Shown: one piece after another, positions 35,225 to 45,980 of the stretch
How positions within the stretch are numbered: the stretch's first letter is position 1
Layout of the letters: each line of letters opens with the position of its first letter
Assembly (NCBI GenBank): GCA_963930645.1
Contig: OZ005661.1
Span: 196,834,532 to 196,898,531 of the forward strand
From: Salticus scenicus
Lineage: Eukaryota; Arthropoda; Arachnida; Araneae; Salticidae
Length of the DNA: 64,000 nt
Direction: 5' to 3'
Notes under the pieces: model-generated
The model's input: the letters and a program-made list of their open reading frames with translations, nothing else
The model's database searches: none
What the model was told of the DNA's origin: nothing
Program-made: the position numbers and the translations under genes

Positions 35225-35350
35225 AGGTTGAGTAGATTTTAATTTGCACTAAAGCTATGCAAAGGGCAGTTGGCGACAGTCTGGGATACACACCTAGGGA
35301 TGGTCCGTATACGCGGTATCACAATTTTGACCCTTCGTGGAGGAGATTAT
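35225..35350 (-). mobile_element. old SINE 3' half inside the segmental duplication
   Basis: The sequence TTTTAATTTGCACTAAAGCT...GGCGACAGTCTGGGATACAC...TTTTGACCCTTCGTGGAGGA matches the Thr-type SINE and is present in both duplicates, so it predates the duplication. In the partner (about 44,730-45,075) it is interrupted at about 44,810-45,020. Confidence 0.65.
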
Positions 35351-35541
35351 TTAAAATTGGAAAAACGTATGCATAACTATAACTTTATGGTTTCTTCACC
35401 ACTGCCAGTTTTTTTTATATGAATAAATTTACGAATAATATAAAACATTTTGTAAAAATATGCATTAGAATTATATAGGGAATTTTATCGAGTTATTAAC
35501 TGCGAAATTTCGCAGTTTTAAAAATAATTGTTATGCTGCAT

Positions 35542-35745
35542 ACAGGCCTCCCATAGTCGAGTGAGTATGTCACCCTCGGTAATCGCTTTCGAATGTACGA
35601 GAATGGGTGTGATTTTCCAGCTAGCTCTGGGTGGTTTTTTTTAAATTGTTTGTACTGTAATCCTTCTGTATATGATATCTATCCTCATCTCAACAAAATT
35701 TACAGGTTTAATGTGGAGTCAAGCATACAAACCGGATGTATATAT
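35542..35745 (+). mobile_element. Ser-type SINE, diverged copy
   Basis: The head GGCCTCCCATAGTCGAGTGA, a GGTAATCGC anticodon-arm equivalent, the body CTCTGGGTGGTTTTTTTTAA and the end CAAGCATACAAACCGGATG follow the order of 30020-30217 with many changes. The partner locus at about 45,253 keeps only the first 30 bases (GGCATTCTGTGGTCGAGTG). Confidence 0.7.
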
Positions 35746-35966
35746 TAAAAATAAATAACATACGGAGAATGCAACAATTTATCACCTGCAGATATCTCCG
35801 AACCATCTACAGAGGTTGGTCCCAGACCGTCGACAATTACCAATAGTGTAGCATTAGTGAGATGTAAAACTTATTCAACTTCTATAATACGGTTCGGTAC
35901 TTCTATCTTAAGTTTAAATAGCGTTTACTTGTCTTAAATCTTTCCTAACTGCATTCTTCTCCAGTG

Positions 35967-36125
35967 AGACGCGGTAGCTCAGTTTGTAGATCATCGAACT
36001 TATAGTTCCGAAAATTGCGAATTTTATACTACTGGAACTAATAAAAGACCGACGTGTACGTTAATGGTAGCGGCCATGCATAATCCGCAGTGGGTACCAT
36101 GTGCTCTATGTTCCATAAAAATAGC
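35967..36125 (+). mobile_element. SINE with a tRNA-Lys-like head
   Basis: The sequence GACGCGGTAGCTCAGTTTGTAG (A-box-like GGTAGCTCAGTTTGT) and ATCATCGAACTTATAGTTCC resemble a tRNA-Lys D arm and anticodon arm, with a degraded B box. The body that follows (AAAGACCGACGTGTACGTTA, GTGCTCTATGTTCCATAAAA) matches the body of the Thr-type SINE. This is therefore a variant with a different tRNA head on a shared body. A second copy lies at 45,823-45,975. Confidence 0.65.
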
Positions 36126-36135
36126 AGATTTGGGA

Positions 36136-36455
36136 AATGGATGGATATATGGATGGGTTTTACTAGTGCTGCGCAGATGGGCAATTGGCGACGGTCTGAG
36201 ACACACCCCTAGAGGTGGTCCGGAGACATACCATCACAATTTTGATCCTCCGCGGAAGGGATGGTTCTCCCTCTTCGGTGATCCCTAGAGGTATAATTTT
36301 TGATGGGGACATGGAGGACATTGCGGCCACGACAGATTTTACGTGCACCAGCCACCATTAGTGTACACGACGGTCTTTGGCCGGCTCGAGTACCGAACCC
36401 GCAATCTTCCAATTACGACGCCGGCGCTTTACCGACTGGGCTACCGCGGCCCCAC
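36136..36455 (-). mobile_element. full-length SINE with a tRNA-Thr(CGU)-like head
   Basis: Read on minus from 36455, the head GGGGCCGCGGTAGCCCAGTC is followed by GGTAAAGCGCCGGCGTCGTAA. It carries the A box TAGCCCAGTCGG (36443-36432), a CGT anticodon-like loop and the B box GGTTCGGTACT (36399-36389). The body runs CAAAGACCGTCGTGTACAC ... CTAGTAAAACCC and ends in a CCATCCAT-type tail. ATTTGGGA at 36128-36135 and 36456-36463 is an 8-bp target duplication. Three short overlapping ORFs across this element (minus 36348-36163 and 36412-36209, plus 36064-36288) are translations of the SINE, not genes. Confidence 0.92.
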
Positions 36456-37330
36456 ATTTGGGAGATACCGAAGCGGGTGCGTAACCCTTAACCGCGGAGA
36501 TCATAATTACTACATTGTGTCTCCGGACTACCTCTAGGGGTGCATCCTATACCGTTGTCAATTTTCTACTGAATAGCTTCAATGTAATGTTGAATCTATT
36601 CAACCACAACGTTAACCAAGCTGAGAGCCATTTTATGTTCACATTTTGATAGTTCTTTTTATGTCCTCGGACATAATTTGGAGTAGAATCGTAGATCGTC
36701 TCCAATTGCCCATTGCGTGGCTCTAACGAGATACTGACCCGCAAAACTTATTTTCTGTGTAGTTGTTTGTTTGTCGAAGGTTCGTATTGTCCAATTTCTT
36801 ATTAAAAAAAATGTGTTCTGCTTTGAATCTCTCTCATTTTGGTTTTAAATAAACAATTTTGTGTTTTAACATAAAATGTTTTATTTTATTTCAATTTATA
36901 TAAAAGTCCTGATCATGAATTTTTTATAAATGTTGTTATTAAATTTTTGGTGTTAATGAACTCGCAATTGTCATTGACACAGCTTACTTAATAGAAATGT
37001 TAAACGTTATTTAGAATTTTGACTAAGTAAGTCAAAATCTCGTAAATTATCAGGTTTTTGTGAATCTATTCTGAATTCTCAATTGCTCGACCGCGTATGG
37101 AGTTCGTTTGGCTATCAAAAAGAAAGAAAAACATCTACATCTATTTAATCTTCATAGCAATGAAATTTCCAAGAATGCAGTCGCGAAACAGGCGCTTTTT
37201 CGGAAATACTGCAGACATGCTCTCTTTTTTAATATATTTTTCTATCTTATCTAATTCGACTCAGCAGCTAATATATTAGGAAAATACTATTTATGATTAA
37301 ATATTATGCCAGTATTTTTTCCGAGAAAAT

Positions 37331-38180
37331 CGGTGATTAGCACATCAAAGAATTCCCTTGTGAGTACCGCTATTTCACTGTGCATGAGTCTCAAAATGCA
37401 CAAAACTCTATTGTGCAGCAATCACTATCACGAATGTAAATATACTCTGCGCATATAAAATTAAATACTAATAATAAATAAATAAAATAAATCACTGTGC
37501 ATTGCTATCCGTCGGAACACGAATCTCAAAATGCGTAAAATTTGAATAACCTGTATTAGTAGATGACAAGAAAAAAAGTAAAACTGTGGAATGTATTTAA
37601 CTTGCATTTTTATTCTGCAAAATTTTTTTTCAAAAATAACTTAATTAAGAATGAAAAAATACATCCGTAATTGGATAACTTTAGCAATTTTTAACGCTTC
37701 TCATTTGTAAAGGTACTCTGATCTGGTTAGCTTACTGACTGTCGACGTTTCTAGACAATCCTTAGATGTGCGTCCCTGACTGGCGCCAATTACCCATAAT
37801 GCAGTACTAGTGAGACATTAAACTTAATTATATCATATAAATCCAACTCTAACTGTCGTCAATTGTCCATTATGTAACACCAAAATGACGTAAACTCTAC
37901 ATACCCACACTTGGGGTTACATAAATGAGAGTGGAATTGAGTGTTGTGTGAGTTTTATTTCAGACAAGACCTACGCTACGTGTAATCCGAAGCAGAGAAG
38001 CATCCTTTTCGAGAGTTAAATGGATTTTACGTAACAGTAGGGCTACACAATAGGCAGTTGGAGACGGTCTGTGACTAAACCCGAAGTGCGTCCCTGAGAA
38101 ATTGTATCACAAATTTGATCTGCCAAGCAAAGGTCTACTCCTGCGCTTCGATGAACCTTAAAGGGAAAATCTTTGAAGTA
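37331..38180. other. AT-rich sequence with SINE-end fragments
   Basis: Short diverged SINE 3' ends occur at about 37,745-37,825 (GACTGGCGCCAATTACCCAT), 37,850-37,905 and 38,020-38,075. Just before the first is TAAAGGTACTCTGATCTGGT, a string that recurs at about 40,210 and 45,755. No gene is present. Confidence 0.5.
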
Positions 38181-38189
38181 CTCCTTACA

Positions 38190-38237
38190 GTTGATGGGTT
38201 TTACGTCGCACTAGTGCTGCACAGATGGGCAATTGGC
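38190..38237 (-). mobile_element. truncated SINE 3' end
   Basis: GATGGGTTTTACGTCGCACT AGTGCTGCACAGATGGGCAATTGGC is a well-preserved 48-bp 3' end on minus, abruptly followed by unrelated AT-rich sequence. Confidence 0.75.
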
Positions 38238-39230
38238 TTAATATTTTAGAGACGATAACATTTTACATGCAGCATAAATGATGAATATACATGACAATTC
38301 ATAACTTCCATCGACAAAATATCCAAAAATAACTTAGCTAGATTTATTGTCGTAGTTCAATCCTTAAAACATCTCCTCTAGAGTATTTTGTCAAAGTTCC
38401 ATAAGGTTTCAATAATAACTTTTGGAGTAGAGATGTTTTGCGATAAAGAAAAATGTTAAAAATTTCATTTTGAGAAAAAACAGAAAAAGTAATTAAAAAC
38501 CAAACTTAACCTATTAAATAAAAAAATTATTTTAATAAGTTACTGATTTATTTCAAAGTTTATTTATTTTTTAAATTACTTATTTATGCAGTAACAAATT
38601 TTGATGCTTATATTGAGTAAAACATTTATGTAAACAAATATTTCCGATCACTTCCGGTTTCAAAAACTGGAGAGTGACTAATATTAAAATGTCTGTAACT
38701 CTAAGCAAGATCTGTAACTCTAAGTTCTAAGCAAGATAGGAACAAAATTCAAACTGATTTAGGAAGCTGAAATGTCAGGCTTTAATACTAAATAGAAAAT
38801 CGGAGTTTTTAAGAAAATTTCATTTTAAAGGAAGGCAGGCACCTTAAAAATTTTCGTAGAAAATTCTTAAAACATAACAAAAAAAAAAAAGTGTGTGTGT
38901 TTGGGTCTGTATATGTAGCTGAAAAGGGAGAGCTCATTTCATAAAGCCAGTTTGTTCGATTCCAATGACAATTTTTTATCAACCTTCCCTTTTGAAAAAC
39001 GTTTAGAATACTGAGATTGGACAGACGCTAATTTTTGTTATTCAGCAACAGACCAATCGCTAAAAAAATCTTATTTTCAGATTGAATAGACCTCAAACGC
39101 GTACCAAACGCTAAAAATCTTATTTTCAGATTTAATAGACCTAAAACCCGCGTATGCAAAGGAAAAACTCAATAAAAAAAAATTGACCTGAAAATAATAT
39201 TTTCTCTACCTTTTATGGATAAAAAAAGTG

Positions 39231-39261
<31 letters not shown>

Positions 39262-39940
39262 AATTATTTATTTATTTATTTATTCCCAATGGTTGGATAA
39301 AAAAATAGTAAAAGTATTTTTTTTTTTTACTTTTTTTGGATAAAAAAAAGTAAAAATTAAATAATTGGACAAAAAATAGTTTATTTCTTTTTTCTAAAAT
39401 TTGACCTAAGAACAATATCTTCTCTACTCTTTTTATGGATCAGAAAAAGCAAAAATTAAATAAAAAATTAGGAAAAAAAAAAAAAAAAGAAAAAAAGATG
39501 GTTTCCTAATAATTTTAGGCATTAAGTATATTATTCAAAAATAACGATGCTAAAACTCATTAACACACAGTTTCAGCAGTTTATTCCCCTGAGAGGAGAG
39601 GGGGAGAGATTGAAGTTTTCACGAATGCGGAATGAAGTAAAATTATAGGGTTGCTTCGCGGTAAAGAAATTTTGGCGTTAGCTACGAAAATGCGCCAATC
39701 TGTGCTGTGCGAACCAACATAACGGCGATAGGCGCTTCGGTGACCCCCAGAGGTGTAATTTTACAGATTTTCTTAAAAATATTACACAAAACAATTTAAC
39801 TGTATTTAATTCATTGTTACAAATTTTTAACAGCTGAATAAAAACATAAATGCTGCACAAACTTGTTAAATTTTACATATAAAACTCCAAATAATAAAAA
39901 CGTGTAGACAAAGTATATTAAACTCCGTTCATTGACGTTA
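38238..39940. other. AT-rich and low-complexity sequence
   Basis: No gene is recognised. At 39,048-39,150 a unit of about 55 bp (GCTAAAAATCTTATTTTCAG ... AATAGACCT) is repeated twice in tandem. At 39,180-39,490 are T and A homopolymers, a TTTA microsatellite and several copies of a TCTCTAC...TTTTATGGAT motif. A short SINE mid-fragment (GCGCTTCGGTGACCCCCAGA) lies at about 39,732-39,760. Confidence 0.55.
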
Positions 39941-40025
39941 AGGATGGATGGTTGGGTTTTATACTCACATTAGAGCTGCGGTATGGGCAAAGGGCGGCAG
40001 GATGAGACTCATCTTTAGGGTCGGC
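39941..40025 (-). mobile_element. SINE 3' fragment
   Basis: GGATGGATGGTTGGGTTTTA followed by GAGCTGCGGTATGGGCAAAG is a diverged minus-strand 3' end of the Thr-type SINE. Confidence 0.65.
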
Positions 40026-40278
40026 TGACCAAATGTTCCTGTTTCCAATGGACAGTCGTTATTTTGAAAGCATTTTTCTAAGTTTTAAAAAGTTGTAGAA
40101 AGTAAATTATTAATCAACAATATTTTAATGTTAGTCCTTGTTTATTCAAAATGAAAAAATTCAACAGTAATTGGATAATTTTAGCAGTTTTTAACACTTC
40201 TCTATTATAAAAGTACTCTGATCTGGTCAGCCTACATTAGAGGCATTCCGGAGACATGCTACCGCTGTTCTGACGTCA

Positions 40279-40607
40279 AGTTAGGTTGATTGATTGGTTG
40301 ATTGGATTTTACGTCAACTAGTGCTGCGTAATGGACAATTGGCGACGGTCTGGGACTCTCGCCTAGACGTAGCCCGGAAACATTCCATCACAATTTTATC
40401 CTCCACCGACGGAATGGCTCCCCCGCTTCGGTACACCCCAGAGGTATAATTTGGATGGGAACATTCAGGACTTTGCGGCCCCAACAGATTTTACATGCAC
40501 CAGACACCATTAGCATACACGACAGTCTTTGGCCGGCTCCAGTATCAAATTCGCAATCTTCCAATTACGAGCTCACCGTTGTACCGACTGGGTTACCTCG
40601 GATCCCT
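40279..40607 (-). mobile_element. full-length Thr-type SINE
   Basis: On minus the head begins GGGATCCGAGGTAACCCAGT (A box) and continues to a CTCGTAATTGGAAGATTGCG region. The whole body follows, ending in a CCAATCAACCAATCAATCAA tail. TGACGTCA at 40271-40278 and 40608-40615 is a probable 8-bp target duplication. ORFs across it (for example 40495-40770) are not genes. Confidence 0.88.
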
Positions 40608-40682
40608 TGACGTCACGGAAATTAAATATAGTAGTCTAGTACTTTTTTTTGTATCCCTCTGGAGTTTTCCAAAATTGAGAGG

Positions 40683-40870
40683 CCATCACATCAACATCTC
40701 TTATAATAATACCTCCGAGCTGAGCTCTACGTCATGGAAGATCGGCCGATTTTATCCAATCAACCCTTAATATGATACATGCTGAAACGTGGGTATTGGA
40801 TGAAATCGGCCGATCTTCCGTGACGTAGAGCTCAGCGGGGGGCATTATTACAGGTTGTGTTGATCACATT
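40683..40870. mobile_element. foldback MITE
   Basis: The left arm holds CATCACATCAACA, GCTGAGCTCTACGTCATGGA and AGATCGGCCGATTTTATCCA. The right arm holds their complements: TGGATGAAATCGGCCGATCT, TCCGTGACGTAGAGCTCAGC and TGTTGATCACATT. About 35 bp of loop lies between. Arms differ by a few bases, so it is not a recent palindrome. Confidence 0.85.
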
Positions 40871-41059
40871 CGATGAGGAAAAAATTACAATGTTATATCT
40901 TCGGAACATTCGTAGGGGGTGAATCCGAAATCATCGCTAATAGTCTACTTTCAAAGCGACTCACCCACTCATATTCATTCTTTACCGATTTGTCAGCAAG
41001 ACACGTAAGCAACACACGTAACTCGGCTCCGCGGCAATTACTATCGCGCATGTTAAGAC

Positions 41060-42150
41060 CAAAATTCCCCATAACGTAGCTCTAGTGCAACGTAATATAC
41101 ACTCAAAACAAATGAACCAATAAATATCGCCTAATTTCCACATAACGTGGCTCTAGCGCAACGTAAAATACATTCCAATCAAATATCGCCTAACTTCCCA
41201 TAACGTAGCTCTAGTGCAACGTAAAATCCGCTCAAAACAAATGAACCAATCAAATATCGCCTAATTTCCACATAACGAAGCTCTAGTGCAGCGTAAAATA
41301 CACTCCATTCAAATATCGCCTAATTTCCACATAACGTAGCTCTAGTGCAACGTAAAATACACTCCAATCAAATATCGAATAACTTCCCATAACGTAGCTC
41401 TAGTGCAACGTAAAATACGCTCAAAACAAATGGACTAATGAAATACCGCCTAACTTCCCATAACGTAGGTATAGTGCACTCCAATCACATATCGCCTAAT
41501 TTCCACATAACGTAGCTCTAGTGCAACATTAAATACACTCAAAACAAATGACCCAATCAAATATCGCCTAACTTCCCACAACGTAGCTCTGGTGCAACGT
41601 AAAATATACTCTAATCAAATATCACCCGATTTCCACAGAACGTAGCTCTAGTGCAACATAAAATGCACTCCAATCAAATATCGCCTAACTTCCCATAATA
41701 TAGCGCTAGTGCAACGTAAAATACACTCAGAACAAATGAACCAATAAATATCGCCTAATTTCCATTTAAAGTAGCTCTAGTGCAACGTAAAATACACTCA
41801 AAACAAATGAACCAATCAAATATCGCCCAACTTCCCATAACGTAGGTATAGTGCACTCCAATCACATATCACCTAATTTCCACATAACGTAGCTCTAATG
41901 CAACGTAAAATACACTCAGAACAAGTAAACCAATAAATATCGCCTAATTTCCATATAAAGTAGCTCTAGTGCAACGTAAAATACGCTCAAAACAAATATC
42001 GCCTAACTTCCCATAACGTAGCTCTAGTGCAACGTAGAGTACGCTCAAAAGAAATGAACCAATCCGATATCGCCTAATTACCGATAATGTAGCTCTAGTG
42101 CAGTGTAAAATACACTCAAATCAATGAAAAGCAAATAAACCAATCAAATC
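41060..42150 (+). repeat. tandem array derived from a SINE 3' end
   Basis: About 17 units contain TCCCATAACGTAGCTCTAGT GCAACGTAAAATACACTC, which mirrors the SINE end CCCATTGCGCAGCACTAGTGCGACGTAAAACCCA. Starts of the AACGTAGCTC motif fall at roughly 41,072, 41,143, 41,203, 41,274, 41,334, 41,392, 41,461, 41,512, 41,580, 41,640, 41,698, 41,766, 41,838, 41,887, 41,953, 42,017 and 42,085. Long units (about 70 bp) add AAAACAAATGAACCAATCAA; short ones (about 50-60 bp) lack it. Alternation of the two suggests dimer-level expansion. The array is non-coding. Confidence 0.85.
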
Positions 42151-42750
42151 TCTCCATACTGCGTCATAATAGAATTGTTACGTCTACAAGGATATGCAGT
42201 TTCTCTCTATGCAGTTCGTCAAGCAGAAAGTGAACCTCTGTTTTCCGGATGAACCTAACTTTCTTTCTACAACTTCGAAAAATGCCTTCAAAATAAAGGC
42301 TGTCACCAGAAAGTGAAGAAATTTAATCACTTTACGAGCCCGAGAACATCGCCAAATTCCAATAGATTAGGACAAGTTAAATTCAAAATCCACTTATTGC
42401 ATAGATAAAGGTACTCTAAAAAATTACTCAAATAACAAATCCTGTACATTTCTTTATATGTCCCAGACCGTGACCAATTACGTAGAATTAATGCGACGTT
42501 TGACTAGTCCAACTTATAAAGGTACTCTAATAATTCTAAAAAAAAAAACATTAAAAACTCCCGAATGTCAAGATTACTTAATACGCAGCACTACTGCGAC
42601 GTAAAACCTAACCAACCAACCCAAGGTCAAATCCCAGACTGTCGCACATACCCCTACTGTAGAGCTTGTGAGAAGTAAAATGAACTTAACAAATAAATAA
42701 AGATACTCTAAAATTTTTAAGAAATTTCATTTACCGTATCTTCTGTGTTA

Positions 42751-43014
42751 GGATGGATGGATGGTTGGGTTCTAATTCACACTAGTGCTGCGAAGACGGG
42801 CAATTGGCGACGGTCTGGGACACACCCTTAGAGGTGGTCCGGAGACATGCCATCACAATTTTCATCCTCCACGGAAGTGATGGTTCTCCCGCTTCGGTGA
42901 CACCGAGAGGTATAATTTTTGATGGGAACATGAAGGACATTGCGGCCACTACAGATTTTACATGCACAAGTCACCATTAGTGTACACGACTGTCTTTGGC
43001 CTGCTCGAGTACCG
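42751..43014 (-). mobile_element. Thr-type SINE, truncated at the B box
   Basis: A GGATGGATGGATGGTTGGGT tail and the complete body run to CTGCTCGAGTACCG, where the tRNA-like head should start but is cut off. GTTAGG at about 42,747-42,752 and 43,023-43,028 may be the target duplication. The 61- and 80-codon minus ORFs here are SINE translations. Confidence 0.85.
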
Positions 43015-43084
43015 TCTTTTGAGTTAGGTCCCAGATAATTGCCATTGGCCACAAATGTAGCACTACGCAAATTCCTCTCAACTA

Positions 43085-43215
43085 TTAGATAGATGGATGG
43101 ATGAAAAAATTTTACATCGCACTAGTGCTGCGCAATTGTTAATTGGCGACTGGCTGGAACTCACCCTTAGAAGTGATCCGGAGACATGTCATCCCAATTT
43201 TGAACCTTTATTGAC
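43085..43215 (-). mobile_element. Thr-type SINE 3' half
   Basis: An AGATGGATGGATGAA tail, TTTTACATCGCACTAGTGCT, GGCGACTGGCTGGAACTCAC and CCGGAGACATGTCATC are present; truncation follows. Confidence 0.8.
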
Positions 43216-44398
43216 GAGATTTTAACCCTTAAATAAAGTTTCCTAAAACGTTTCTAAGAAGCATCAAGCACCACACCATAGGGGTTGCTAATTGGGGGAT
43301 GTTTATTATCCCAGACCATTGCTAATTGTGGATAGTGTTAAAATTGAGCAGGGTTAAACCCACTTAACCTATTTATAAAGGTACTCTAAATGTTTTCAAC
43401 AATTATCAACCATGATATCTGGCGCGGGAGACCCATACGATCGCCAAGGTCCCACAATTCATAGCGTCATAAAATCCATTCATCCTAATACACATAAGGA
43501 ACTTTAAAAATTTCAAGAAATGTTAATTACCAAATCACCCGAGTCCCAGTCTGACACAAATTTTCCATTGTCTAGCACTACTGAACACAAAATGCAATCA
43601 ACTCACAATTGATTGTTCTCCAAAATTTTTACCCTGGAGTATCAAAATTGTGATTTCATGTCTCCAGACCATCCTTAGGGGTGCGTCCCATTCACTAATT
43701 ACCCATTGCAGAATGCTAGTGCGACATTAAACCAAATCAATCTCTAAAATTTTTATCAAATGACATGTACCATATCTTCTGTCACCAATAGCCAATAATG
43801 TTATACTAATGCAATGTAAGACTTACTCAACCGTTATATGAAGGTACTCTAATAATTTTGAAGAAATTTCAAATAACGCACTTGAGCGCCGAGCCCCGCA
43901 CTGACGCTTATTGCCGAGAAGTGTAGCACTGGCGAGACATAAACTAGCTTAAATGATAATTAAAGGTACTCTAGCATTTAAACAAAAAATGTCAGTTACC
44001 TTATCTGTGGTCAATTCCCAGCCAAGCGCAAAGTGACTCTATGTGTAGGACTAATTCGACGCAAAACCCACTCAACCTAAGGATAATGCAACTTTTTAAA
44101 TAAATGCCAGTTACTTATTTTACGGACAAATCCCAGATCGTCCCGATTTGCTTACGTTGTAGCATTATGCGACTTTTAGCTAATCCAACTATAAAGAAAA
44201 AGGATCCTAAAAAAATTTCAGTTAATATCAGCTATGCTCTGAGATCTGCGAGCCTCAGCCATTGCAAAAAGCACATAAAGTAACGCAGTAAAATGTACTC
44301 GAACAATAATAAAAGCATGCTAAAAATTTTAAAGAAATTCCAGTTACCGTATCATTTAGTTTTTAAATATTTTCAATAAGATATAATTTTAAGGAATC

Positions 44399-44508
44399 CT
44401 GACTAAGAGCAGGATTCGACAAAGATTTATTTAACAAATCTGTATTATGTGTACATTTTTTACATAGGAATTTTCGCTAGTGCTCTATTACGTTTGCTGC
44501 CGACTGTA
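44399..44508 (+). mobile_element. right half of a foldback MITE
   Basis: GGATTCGACAAAGATTTATT to TTGCTGCCGACTGTA is the right arm only; the left arm is absent. The following flank (CATCGAAATTGCAAGCGTTCC) matches the flank of the full copy at 29,122-29,334. Confidence 0.85.
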
Positions 44509-45394
44509 TTTGCGAAAAACTTGCAAAATTTATGTCATCGAAATTGCAAGCGTTCCATTGGTATATAACCCTTGGAGTACTCGGTCTGTACATTTATATA
44601 AGTTGCAGACGATTAAAAATTAATCTGAATTTTAATATTTATTATTGAACATTTGCTTATTAGAATATTTAATTGATATTAGTACTGAAATAAATAAATC
44701 AAAATTGAAACATTTAAAATGTTTGAGGTTGAGTAGGTTTTAATTCGCACTAGAACTATGCAATAGGAAGTTGAAGACAGTGTGGGATACATTCCTGGGA
44801 ATGGTACGTGTTGACAAGCTTAGAGTACCTTTATAAATTAAAAGCGTTCATAATTATTACAATTCACTAATCTGGAATATTTTGGAATATTGTTTGTAAA
44901 TCGTTATCAAAATGCTAATGATTTTGAAGAATATTTTTTCAGTAATTTTTTTTAAACTTAGAAATACAACTTACAAACACGGATTGTCCTCTAAAAAGAA
45001 GGACATCTGGTCAGCATAACGTAGACACGCTATCACAATTTTGATCCTTCGCGGAGGGGATTATTTGAAATTGGAAAAACGTGAACATAACTACCTTATG
45101 GTTTGTTACACATCTGGAAGTTTATTTTATATAAGTTTAATAATAATAATATCAAACCTTTTGTAAGAATATGCATTAGAATTCTATAAGGGATTTTATA
45201 GAATTATTAACTGCGAAATCTTTCAGTTTAAAAAGTAATTTTTGCGCTGAATGAAGGCATTCTGTGGTCGAGTGTATACAGTGTGATTGAAATTAAAGTT
45301 ATGATTTTAAAACACTAATTTTAAAACTACAGGGCAGAATGGTTTGATATTTTACCAGAACAATAGTTAGGCGAGGATATTTTTCTTGGCAAAA

Positions 45395-45442
45395 GTTAGT
45401 TGGTTGGTTGGGTTTTGCGTCGCACCAGTGCTGCGCAATAGG
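45395..45442 (-). mobile_element. truncated SINE 3' end
   Basis: AGTTGGTTGGTTGGGTTTTG CGTCGCACCAGTGCTGCGCAATAGG is a short minus-strand SINE terminus, absent from the equivalent place of copy 1. Confidence 0.75.
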
Positions 45443-45822
45443 TTACATCTATCATCTGGTTATCTATCTGGTTAGACCTATCATCTTATCATGGTTTAGA
45501 TCTATTAGATAATTTTGAAATCATAACATTAATTATAATCACCCTGTATGTCGTCCTCGCTAATCTATGCTGGCTAGATGTCCTCTTTTTTAGAGGACAG
45601 TCCATTTTTGTAAACCGTTTTTCTAAGTTTTGAAAAATGTTACAGAAACATTACTCAGCATATTCATTAGCATTTGGTCCTCATTTACAAATAATATAAA
45701 ATTATAATTCTAATTAGGGAATTATAATGATTATTAACGCTTTTAATTTATAAAGGTACTCTAATCTGGTCACTATAGTTTACTTCGCTTAAATATTTCT
45801 TATCTACATTGTCCTCGAGTGA

Positions 45823-45975
45823 GACGCGGTAGCTCACTTCGCAATGCATCGTAAATTACAGTTCGGGGAATGCAAATCTTATACTGAAACTGATAAAAGA
45901 CCGCCTAGTACATTAATGGTAGCGGCCAAGTGCAATCCGCCGTGGGTTCTATGACCTTTATAATCCATAAAAATA
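45823..45975 (+). mobile_element. SINE with a tRNA-Lys-like head, second copy
   Basis: GACGCGGTAGCTCACTTCGC and the body AAAGACCGCCTAGTACATTA ... ATAATCCATAAAAATAAC match 35,967-36,125. It was present before the segmental duplication. Confidence 0.65.
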
Positions 45976-45980
45976 ACAGA

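Larger units (their letters stand above)
35060..37330 (+). repeat. segmental duplication, copy 1 (partner 44,575-47,640)
   Basis: Collinear matching blocks include the TAATCTGAATT region (35,115 and 44,610), GTTTGAGGTTGAGTAG (35,219 and 44,719) and GAGACGCGGTAGCTCA (35,966 and 45,821). Further blocks are TTAACC(G/A)CGG (36,488 and 46,780), CGTATGGAGTTCGTT (37,093 and 47,372) and TTTATGATTAAAT (37,290 and 47,567). Divergence is considerable and each copy has private insertions. Fragments of the right edge recur a third time near 50,640-50,720. Confidence 0.8.
42320..44350 (+). repeat. old degenerate satellite with SINE-end and AAGGTACTCTAA motifs
   Basis: Units of roughly 120-170 bp combine a SINE 3' end (CCCAGACCGT ... 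GCACTAGTGCGACGTAAAAC) with AACCTATAAATAAAGGTACTCTAA and AAATTTCAGTTACCGTATC. The GTACTCTAA motif occurs near 42,412, 42,521, 43,382, 43,847 and 43,969, with TAAAGATACTCTAA at 42,706 and further eroded forms. The array is interrupted by younger SINEs at 42,751-43,014 and 43,085-43,215. Confidence 0.6.

Noticed and set aside
35967..36040. Functional tRNA-Lys gene
   Set aside because: The T arm and acceptor stem are degraded and a SINE body follows; a second decayed copy lies in the duplicated segment.
36163..36412. Minus ORFs with a VKSVVAAMSSMSPSKIIPLG-type sequence, repeated at 42,782-42,967
   Set aside because: They translate the body of the Thr-type SINE. Similarity between loci reflects SINE copies, not a protein family.
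41060..42150. CRISPR array
   Set aside because: Repeats of 50-71 bp vary in length and sequence, have no unique spacers and derive from a SINE tail in a eukaryotic context.
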